A DNA stretch of 7,102 nt from Methyloprofundus sp. Lineage in GTDB: Bacteria > Pseudomonadota > Gammaproteobacteria > Methylococcales > Methylomonadaceae. Every line of letters starts with the position of its first letter. Position 1 is the first letter of the stretch. The DNA lies in assembly GCA_030636485.1 (NCBI GenBank), contig DAOVWV010000082.1, positions 1 through 7,102 of the forward strand, written 5' to 3'. The notes under the pieces are model-generated. The model had not been told where the DNA came from. It saw only the letters and a program-made list of their open reading frames with translations, and did no database searches. Positions 1-6,078 of this stretch are shown here, in pieces. The position numbers and the translations under genes were made by a program.

Positions 1-2306
1 GATATATCCGGGTTTTGATTTAATAAGGCACTGATTTGTGCAGGCCCTTCTACCTGTACCTGCTTGGAAAACTTATAAATATAAATATCATCCTGATAAT
101 GCTCCTTACAATGTAGCGCCGTTAAACAGCCAGCAACCGCTACCGAGTCCAGATTATCTCTGCCTAAAGGCGATAGAGGACTGACTAAAACAAATTTTTG
201 CCGATCTTCCGGTGGTACATTGGCATCTTCATCCAGGTCAATCGTCAAGTAATAAGGCTCTACTGGCTCATCATCCATATTCGCCAACTCCAGCGCCTCA
301 CTCTGTTGGTAAAATATTGTCGGATCAGTTTGATGATAGCGTGCATACATTTGCATTTGCAATGTAAACCAGGCTTTTGGATAACTAAAATGTTTGATAA
401 AAGGTCTAGGAACATCGGCTAAATCTTTTAATAGACTCGGATAGAGTTGCTGATAAGTCTTAATCAACGGGTCTTTTTCATCCACAATATAAAAATCGAC
501 AGAACCATCGTAGGCATCGACAATAATTTTGACTGAATTTCTCGCATAATTAAAAGTGCCCCCTTGCTTAGCCGTTTTTGTCAAAACCTGAGGCTCTACC
601 AGAGGATAACGATCAGAAAACGTATAAGCATCCACTATCCAGTAAATCTTATGATTGACCAAAACCGGGTAAGGCTCGTCATCCAATTTTAAAAAAGGAG
701 CAATGGTCTTGATGCGCTGGAAAATATTGCGCCGCACCAGAATACGGCTTTGCTTATTAATCCCCGCCGAAAAAAAGATACGCTCATCCTTTAAAAACGT
801 AGCGACCACTGCCTTGGCAAAGAGTGAGAAAATAGGCAATCCACCCTTGCCCTGATAATCGGTACTCATATCACCGGCTGTTTTACCTTCAAGCTTGAGT
901 GATTCAGTATTGGGAACAATCGCATAAGGGTATTGTGCCAAACCATAATAGATTTCAGGCCGCTCAACTTTTAATTTGTCAAACTCAGTCACCTGATCAA
1001 AATTCTGCATTAACCATTGCATAGGCTGATTAGCCAGCTGACTGGAAGGCGACATCACCATGCCATAGCCATGTGTATAAATCAGATGACGGTTACGCCA
1101 GTTTTTTGCAGCGTCCGCAATACTCTGATAATCAAGCTCTCTGGCAGCAAGATTGACCTGATGATTTTCACCGTTTAACTCATAACGATCAACAGCGACC
1201 TGGTAAAAACTAAAATAAGGTCGAATACTTTGTAACTGCTCAAACACAGGCAATATTAAATTATCATCCCATAATGGAATATTATGTAATTCCTTTTTGA
1301 TTTCACGATGACTCAGAGGTGTTAATGAGGATTCCAATGTATAGTCAATCTCAGTGACATCAGCAAAATTAAAGGCATCCGAGGTCGCTTTAATATGCCG
1401 TTGAATATATTCACCCTCCGCCTTTACAGGGTTGGGTTTAACATAATACTCATCAATCATACTCGGGATGGCATCAATCTGTTTAATGCCCAGAACCATG
1501 AGATAAGCAATACCGAAACCGGCTGCAAGCTTAAACTTTTTACCGGTATACAGGCTGTAAATCGTCGCAATCGCCAGCGCCAGAAATAACAGAAAGCTTA
1601 ACCAGATCAGTGGTAAATAATAGTTCATTTCCACAAAGCCCGGCCCATAAAAAACCGGTAAGTGCCGGTCTTCGTAGAGCATCTCAATCCGCTCCAAAGC
1701 AATGGACCAAGCCTGAAGCATCACCAGAATAGCCACTAAAATGGCAATATGTAACTTCGCTGCAACAGGCAGGTTTTTCTGCTTTTTATAATATAAAAAA
1801 TAGAGAAAACCACTTAAGCTTAACAATAAAGCAAAAAGCCCCAGTAAATCCTGTTGAATGATCTCAAAGACAGGGTAAGAAAATAAATAGAAACTGATGT
1901 TTTTACCATAGACAGGGTCTGTTAATTCAGACGCTGTGGCATAGAAATATAATAAAAAACGTTCCCAATGCGCATATACAGGACTAAGCACCAGCACAGC
2001 AATGAATAATGAAAATAACCCAAGCAATTTTGTGTGATTGTGCACTAAGCCTAATACACCTTTATTTTCATCACCGGAATGTTGTGCCAGGAGACGTGGA
2101 ATAAAAAAGAAATTTAAAAATACGGTAAGGGTGAGTACCACGGTTGTGGTCATGCGTACCGAAAAGGCATAGCCTTCCCGTAGTACAAAAAATGTCTCCA
2201 GATTGAGCGAGCGAAACCACCAAAAGTCCAATAAGGTCTCGGCATACAAAATGGCCGCTGATACAACGAATAATACGGCAATAAAAATTTTCAGTAATAA
2301 TTTCAT
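1..2306 (-). CDS. UPF0182 (COG1615) family large membrane protein, C-terminus cut by window edge
   Basis: The reading frame is open from the ATG at 2306 to the left edge: 768 codons without a stop. The usual family length is about 900-1000 residues, so the C-terminus is missing. The first ~285 residues hold about seven hydrophobic segments (roughly 3-22, 50-70, 92-110, 147-172, 185-203, 238-258, 266-283). A large soluble domain follows. Family landmarks are W114-x-x-F, D130-P131 followed by KNISFYLF (135-142), RNSVKIIVDAYDGSVDFY near 589-606, DPTIFYQQ near 661-668, and VEGPAQISALL near the cut end. The start is firm: a TAA lies directly before this ATG in frame and the next Met is residue 52. 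No strong ribosome binding site is visible. The family's biochemical role is not established and I assign none. A 240-base hairpin-rich gap separates it from pqiC, so it may be its own transcription unit. The family call is strong; the function is unknown. Confidence 0.9.
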   Translation of the reverse strand, partial: MKLLLKIFIAVLFVVSAAILYAETLLDFWWFRSLNLETFFVLREGYAFSVRMTTTVVLTLTVFLNFFFIPRLLAQHSGDENKGVLGLVHNHTKLLGLFSLFIAVLVLSPVYAHWERFLLYFYATASELTDPVYGKNISFYLFSYPVFEIIQQDLLGLFALLLSLSGFLYFLYYKKQKNLPVAAKLHIAILVAILVMLQAWSIALERIEMLYEDRHLPVFYGPGFVEMNYYLPLIWLSFLLFLALAIATIYSLYTGKKFKLAAGFGIAYLMVLGIKQIDAIPSMIDEYYVKPNPVKAEGEYIQRHIKATSDAFNFADVTEIDYTLESSLTPLSHREIKKELHNIPLWDDNLILPVFEQLQSIRPYFSFYQVAVDRYELNGENHQVNLAARELDYQSIADAAKNWRNRHLIYTHGYGMVMSPSSQLANQPMQWLMQNFDQVTEFDKLKVERPEIYYGLAQYPYAIVPNTESLKLEGKTAGDMSTDYQGKGGLPIFSLFAKAVVATFLKDERIFFSAGINKQSRILVRRNIFQRIKTIAPFLKLDDEPYPVLVNHKIYWIVDAYTFSDRYPLVEPQVLTKTAKQGGTFNYARNSVKIIVDAYDGSVDFYIVDEKDPLIKTYQQLYPSLLKDLADVPRPFIKHFSYPKAWFTLQMQMYARYHQTDPTIFYQQSEALELANMDDEPVEPYYLTIDLDEDANVPPEDRQKFVLVSPLSPLGRDNLDSVAVAGCLTALHCKEHYQDDIYIYKFSKQVQVEGPAQISALLNQNPDI

Positions 2307-2365
2307 TTATTCTGTCTTATGATAATTCGGCTACCGATTTAAGGTGGAATACCCTACAGGTTCTC

Positions 2366-2459
2366 GTTCCCACGCAGAGAGGCACTGCCATTAAGTTAAG
2401 AGAATTAACATAGATCTGTTGCCTTAACTTAATGGCAGTGAGCCTCAGAGCGTGGGAAC
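2366..2459. repeat. Short palindromic repeat interrupted by a nested insertion
   Basis: The outer arms GTTCCCACGC (2366-2375) and GCGTGGGAAC (2450-2459) are perfect reverse complements. If the segment 2380-2450 (insert plus one CAGAG copy) is removed, the arms are separated only by AGA, giving a tidy 23-base palindrome. Repeats of this form are, as I recall, dispersed in many gammaproteobacterial genomes; this cannot be checked here. In its present form the locus can fold into one long stem: 10 bp, a 3x3 internal loop, 5 bp, a 2-base bulge, 17 bp, then a 22-base loop. It lies between two genes and could affect transcript ends or stability. Confidence 0.85.
2380..2445. mobile_element. 66-bp MITE-like element with terminal inverted repeats and 5-bp target duplication
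   Basis: The left end reads AGGC then ACTGCCATTAAGTTAAG (2384-2400). The right end is CTTAACTTAATGGCAGT (2423-2439) then GAGCCT. The ends are reverse complements over 21 bp, apart from a 2-base difference (GA at 2440-2441 has no partner on the left). Between the arms is a 22-base centre with a small AACA/TGTT stem. Both sides carry CAGAG (2375-2379 and 2446-2450), which fits a 5-bp target-site duplication inside the older palindrome. It has no coding capacity, so a transposase elsewhere in the genome would have had to move it. I cannot assign the parental insertion sequence family. The alternative is a single hairpin repeat that evolved as a unit; the precise restoration of the outer palindrome argues against that. 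Confidence 0.7.
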
Positions 2460-2530
2460 TAAAACCTACACGGCCCCATCTTACAGTGATAGCTTAAGAT
2501 ATGGAAACACCCCCTATGTTTCACCCTCAA

Positions 2531-2550
2531 TTAACAACATAAGTCGTTAA
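2531..2550 (-). other. Small hairpin overlapping the pqiC stop codon
   Basis: On the minus strand the arms TTAAC and GTTAA pair. After one G-T pair, AC/GT continue the stem around a TTAT loop. The hairpin includes the TAA stop of pqiC (2547-2549). No T-run follows, so it may protect the 3' end of the message or weakly terminate it, or it may be chance in AT-rich sequence. Confidence 0.3.
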
Positions 2551-3155
2551 TGATTCAATTGCCGCTTAATTTCATCCGCAATTTCCTGGCTCAGCTTTTC
2601 CAGCAACCGGCTTTGTGCCGCAACATATGCCTGATAATCAGCGCCGCCTGTCATTTCCTGCAACACGGATTTATTCGCCATGACCGACTTGTCTTTACCC
2701 TTGCGCGCCACTGTCCAGTCAGCATTCAAGGTGACAATACCGCCTAATTCACCATCAAACCTGCGTATATTGACCATCACTTGAAAATCAATGGGCAATA
2801 GGCTTATTTCCTGGCTTAATATAACCTGATTGGTGGGTAACAATATTGAGATATTCTCTCCGATAATCCCCTGTATATCACTTTGAAAATCACCGCTCCA
2901 GCGATTAAACTCATCCGCTAGCAGACTATTCGCCCCCGTACGCGTCACAATATTTGGCTGATCCAGTGTATCAGGAATAGAAATGGGGCCGACCTTAACA
3001 GCGATATGATGCCCGTCTACTGTCAAAGCCTCGACAGAAGTCTCCCTCTCCATTGCATTTAAAATATAAATCTTGGCCATAGGAGAGCTTCCGCAACCGG
3101 CCAATAACAGGCTCAATGAAATCAGCGATAAAGATAAAACTCTTGGGTAATGCAT
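2547..3155 (-). CDS. pqiC: PqiC-type outer-membrane lipoprotein of the Pqi lipid transport system
   Basis: The product has 202 residues, near the ~190 of E. coli PqiC (YmbA; ABC-type transport auxiliary lipoprotein family, formerly DUF330). It begins with a lipoprotein signal: a hydrophobic stretch at 5-19, then lipobox LAGC with Cys21 as the predicted lipidation site. Gly22 follows rather than Asp, which under the E. coli sorting rule favours the outer membrane. Family features are YILNAMER soon after the signal, then VKVGPISIPDTLDQPNIVTR and a DEFNRWSGDF segment, with a charged helix at the C-terminus. In the E. coli system PqiC is thought to be the outer-membrane docking partner of the PqiB needle. 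The gene starts one base after the pqiB stop and has a strong AGGAGA site inside the pqiB 3' end, so it is translated from the same transcript. Confidence 0.93.
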   Translation of the reverse strand: MHYPRVLSLSLISLSLLLAGCGSSPMAKIYILNAMERETSVEALTVDGHHIAVKVGPISIPDTLDQPNIVTRTGANSLLADEFNRWSGDFQSDIQGIIGENISILLPTNQVILSQEISLLPIDFQVMVNIRRFDGELGGIVTLNADWTVARKGKDKSVMANKSVLQEMTGGADYQAYVAAQSRLLEKLSQEIADEIKRQLNH

Positions 3156-3156
3156 G

Positions 3157-4767
3157 TTAATCTCCTGTTTTTCCTTGAATTAATGACTCTGGGTGTCTTT
3201 CCAGGTAATCAGCCAGAATTTTGATAGAGCGTGCGGCTTTGCTAAATTCACGTAATGCCCCCTGTAAATCCTGCTGTAAAGGTGAATCATTTTTCAAGGT
3301 ATCCTGCGCCGTCAGCAATGTGCCATCCGCTTTATGCAAAGTTCCCTGAATCGTCACCAATGTATTTTTAGCCTGTTTTAAAACAACAGACAGTTCAGGC
3401 TCTAAATTATGATTTAATTTATAACTTAGCTCTTCAACCTGAGTCATCATGGTATCCACTTTTTTCAGGATACTGCCTAAATGCACCTTAAGCACCCCCA
3501 TTGTACCCGGCGCTGATGGAAATTCAGGAATATCGGCTGTCCAGTCCATCACAAAAGGCGTAGCATCCGGGAAAAAATCAAGCGAAATATACAATTGACC
3601 GGTAAGAAGGTTGCCCGTGTCAAGTTGTGCACGTACGCCTTTCTTAATCAAATAATCAGTTCTCTCCCTACGCCCAGCACTGAGTTCGGCGCTTATTTCA
3701 GCAACTCCCTTAAGCACGAACCTTTCATAATTAATGGTCATTGTGACCAGCACACTAATTTCATTCTTCACATCATCAAACGATAAGCGAATAGCGGTCA
3801 CTTCACCTAATTGTATCCCCCTGAATTCAACAGGTGCCCCCACTTTCAACCCACGCACGGATTCAGAAAAATTGACCACATATTCAATCCCTTGCTTGTA
3901 ATCTATTTTTAATGAATCCATCCGGTTTGCATACAATTCAAACTCAGCATTATTCTCTACTGGCTCAGTACCGGCACTCAGATCACCCGATTCAAAGGCA
4001 ATCCCACCAATTAATAACGACACCAAAGACTCGGTATCCACATTAATGCCATTCGCATTCATCGAAACCTCAACCCCACTGGCATTCCAAAACTTAGTAC
4101 CAGCATGAACCCACTGATCATAAGGCTCATTAACAAAGACCTTGACCGTGACTGATTCACCCTCTGAATTGAGCTTAACATCTTCAACCCGCCCCACATT
4201 AAATTTTCGATAATAAACCGGCGTATCCCTTTCTATCGACCCCAGATTATCCGTATGTAACACAAAATGCTTACCCGGCCTTTTCCCGGTAATCACCGGT
4301 GGTATTTCCAGACCTTTAAATTTACGTATTTTATGGCCTTCCGAACTTGGATCAACGCCGATATAAGCCCCCGACAACAAGGTATCCAGTCCTGAAGCAC
4401 CACTCGCATTGATACGCGCTCTCACTACCCAGAAACGGCTCTTATCAGTCAGAAACGGTTTAATATCCTTTTTCATTTCGGCAATCACTTCGACATTCAT
4501 CGACTCATGGTTCAAATGAATGGCTGTGACCTCGCCAATTTCAACATTTTTATATTTAACTTTAGTCTTACCGGCCTCCAGGCCATCAGCCGTATCAAAG
4601 GTAATTGTAATCGTGGGGCCTATTTCAGACCAGGCTCTATAGCCTATCCATACGCCAATCAAAATAGCCACTATGGGAACCAGCCAGATAATGGAAATTT
4701 TTGACTGGGGTTGAATATTGCTCTCGGGCAAATTATTCATCATCTCAGCGTGTGTTGGCTCACTCAT
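3157..4767 (-). CDS. pqiB: PqiB, three-MCE-domain intermembrane lipid transport protein
   Basis: The 536-residue product matches the length of E. coli PqiB (~546). A short cytoplasmic tail precedes one membrane anchor at about 25-46 (SIIWLVPIVAILIGVWIGY). Three MCE domains follow, each marked by a G-x(4)-G/D-x-x-V-x-Y/F pattern ending in IG/VG/LG-x-V: GLEAGKTKVKYKNVEIGEV (62-80), GSIERDTPVYYRKFNVGRV (176-194) and GLKVGAPVEFRGIQLGEV (306-323). Residues ~425-520 are amphipathic helix, corresponding to the needle that in E. coli crosses the periplasm. The ending LADYLERHPESLIQGK is typical of the family. In E. coli the protein forms hexameric rings enclosing a hydrophobic channel for lipids. Its ATG lies within the last codons of pqiA (8-base overlap), implying translational coupling, and pqiC follows after one base. 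I see no defect in it. Confidence 0.96.
   Translation of the reverse strand: MSEPTHAEMMNNLPESNIQPQSKISIIWLVPIVAILIGVWIGYRAWSEIGPTITITFDTADGLEAGKTKVKYKNVEIGEVTAIHLNHESMNVEVIAEMKKDIKPFLTDKSRFWVVRARINASGASGLDTLLSGAYIGVDPSSEGHKIRKFKGLEIPPVITGKRPGKHFVLHTDNLGSIERDTPVYYRKFNVGRVEDVKLNSEGESVTVKVFVNEPYDQWVHAGTKFWNASGVEVSMNANGINVDTESLVSLLIGGIAFESGDLSAGTEPVENNAEFELYANRMDSLKIDYKQGIEYVVNFSESVRGLKVGAPVEFRGIQLGEVTAIRLSFDDVKNEISVLVTMTINYERFVLKGVAEISAELSAGRRERTDYLIKKGVRAQLDTGNLLTGQLYISLDFFPDATPFVMDWTADIPEFPSAPGTMGVLKVHLGSILKKVDTMMTQVEELSYKLNHNLEPELSVVLKQAKNTLVTIQGTLHKADGTLLTAQDTLKNDSPLQQDLQGALREFSKAARSIKILADYLERHPESLIQGKTGD
3161..3166 (-). promoter_or_regulatory. Ribosome binding site of pqiC
   Basis: AGGAGA on the minus strand lies five bases upstream of the pqiC ATG, inside the final codons of pqiB. 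It is the strongest Shine-Dalgarno match in the window and fixes the pqiC start. Confidence 0.8.
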
Positions 4768-6037
4768 TTACTTTCTCCATACTATCCCAAATTAACCGGG
4801 GGTCAAAAGCCATTGCGGCTAACATCGTCAATACCACGACCGAGCCAAATGCAAGCGCACCAAAACCGACATCGATCACCATCAATCCCTGAATCTGGAT
4901 AAGCGCCGCCATTAATGTCGCGACAAAAATATCCACCATAGACCAGCGCCCTATAAGCTCGGTCAGACGATATAAGCGGGTTCTCTCCTTAGGCCGCCAC
5001 TGTGACTTAAAATGTACTGTCAATAAAAGCAATGACAGGATGATTAACTTGAGACTGGGGACGAATATACTCGCGATAAAAAGAATGATCGCCAAAGGCC
5101 AATCCCCAGACGTTGCCAGATAAATAACCCCACTCATAATGGTATCCCCTTCTGTTTCACCCATGCTGGTGATCACCATAACCGGCAATACATTAGCCGG
5201 AATATACATCACCATTGCCGCAATCAATAGTGCAGTACAGCGCGTTAGACTGTTGGGTTTTCTAATATGCAAAACGCTACTGCAACGCGGACATAAGGAC
5301 TCGTTGTGTGAATGATCTGGTGTTATCGTACAGAGTAAATGGCAGTTGTGACAATTGATTAAATGCGTTTCCGGCTTAAGCTGTTGCCTGTCTATTGCCC
5401 CGGTTTTAGGGCTAATCTGCTCCCAGAGCATTTCCGTATCCAGATCATTTAAAATCGCCGCAATAAAAAAGATCAATAAACCAAAAGTCCATAAAGCAAT
5501 ACCGGGAATAACCGTCGCCAAAGCGGATAGCTTAACGATAGACACCAGAATGCCCAGCATCAGCACTTCTAACATGCTCCATGAGGTCATGACTCTTACG
5601 CTACGGTAGACTTGCGGCGCATAGGGAGGAATCCGGTTAAAATTAACCGGCAGCAGAATATAAAGCAACCCCGACAACTGTATCAGCGGCCCGCCGATAC
5701 TGGTGATAAAAACCAGTACACTCAAAATCTGCATATCATGGCTTAACAAATAAGTCACACAGGCAAATAAAGTGGTTGCCATTTCATGCCCTTCAGCTCG
5801 CAGTTGCACAATCGGATAGATATTCGCGATAACAAATAAAACGCTGGCCGTCATCACCAATGCCAATGTATGTTCAATACTCTTGGCCGGTTTAATACGC
5901 TGACGCTTGCGCAAAGTTGCATTGCAACGGCAACATTTCACCGTACCCTCTTCAGGCATATGACTTATCTGTTGCAGTAAGCCGCAATCATGGCAGCTAA
6001 TAATAGGGACAGTCTGGCGCATAAATATTTCAGGCAT
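4760..6037 (-). CDS. pqiA: PqiA, two-domain inner-membrane protein with zinc-ribbon motifs
   Basis: The 425 residues form two tandem PqiA domains. Each begins with a cytoplasmic zinc-ribbon-like cysteine set: C15/C18 with C35/C38 (C36 is an alternative), and C229/C232 with C249/C252. Each is followed by about four membrane segments (roughly 57-75, 98-130, 150-172, 178-196; then 266-284, 312-342, 365-383, 388-410). Duplicated landmarks are ANIYPIVQ (71-78) with PANVLPVMV (280-288), and SWSMLEV (152-158) with GRWSMVDIF (363-371). The ending AFDPRLIWD resembles E. coli PqiA (417 residues). PqiA is the inner-membrane partner of PqiB, possibly loading or extracting lipid. An in-frame TAA directly precedes the chosen ATG; Met6 is a possible alternative start and neither has a clear Shine-Dalgarno. 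The 41-base gap to cti suggests co-transcription. In E. coli the operon is SoxRS-controlled; no SoxS site was recognised here. Confidence 0.95.
   Translation of the reverse strand: MPEIFMRQTVPIISCHDCGLLQQISHMPEEGTVKCCRCNATLRKRQRIKPAKSIEHTLALVMTASVLFVIANIYPIVQLRAEGHEMATTLFACVTYLLSHDMQILSVLVFITSIGGPLIQLSGLLYILLPVNFNRIPPYAPQVYRSVRVMTSWSMLEVLMLGILVSIVKLSALATVIPGIALWTFGLLIFFIAAILNDLDTEMLWEQISPKTGAIDRQQLKPETHLINCHNCHLLCTITPDHSHNESLCPRCSSVLHIRKPNSLTRCTALLIAAMVMYIPANVLPVMVITSMGETEGDTIMSGVIYLATSGDWPLAIILFIASIFVPSLKLIILSLLLLTVHFKSQWRPKERTRLYRLTELIGRWSMVDIFVATLMAALIQIQGLMVIDVGFGALAFGSVVVLTMLAAMAFDPRLIWDSMEKVNE
4771..4778 (-). promoter_or_regulatory. Ribosome binding site of pqiB
   Basis: GGAGAAAG on the minus strand lies within the 3' end of pqiA. 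The GGAG core ends seven bases before the pqiB ATG at 4767. Together with the 8-base overlap it supports this start and coupled translation. Confidence 0.7.
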
Positions 6038-6078
6038 TTAACATTTAATAGTGGCTTATTTCACCCATAATACCCGCA

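Larger units (their letters stand above)
2307..2546. other. Intergenic region rich in inverted repeats
   Basis: This is the only sizeable non-coding gap in the window, between the end of pqiC and the start of the UPF0182 gene. No credible ORF lies in it. It holds a long imperfect hairpin at 2366-2459 (a nested repeat, annotated separately) and three shorter hairpins: 2476-2504, 2504-2522 and 2531-2550. None is followed on the minus strand by a clear T-run, so no classical intrinsic terminator can be named. I also found no convincing -35/-10 pair for the UPF0182 gene between 2307 and 2365. Confidence 0.75.

Noticed and set aside
198..422. Plus-strand ORF of 74 codons opposite the UPF0182 gene
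   Set aside because: It is antisense to conserved UPF0182 sequence including the DPTIFYQQ region, with no ribosome binding site or recognisable protein features. The other plus-strand ORFs of 63-90 codons across the window are rejected for the same reason.
2366..2459. The long hairpin as a classical intrinsic terminator for pqiC
   Set aside because: On neither strand is the stem followed by a T-run, and its architecture is better explained by nested repeats. A secondary effect on termination remains possible.
6067..6072. TATTAT on the minus strand, 29 bases before the pqiA ATG, as a -10 box
   Set aside because: No -35-like hexamer is found at 16-18 bases upstream (the positions read GCTACC or similar) and there is no extended -10 TG. 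In AT-leaning sequence this match alone is not enough to call a promoter.
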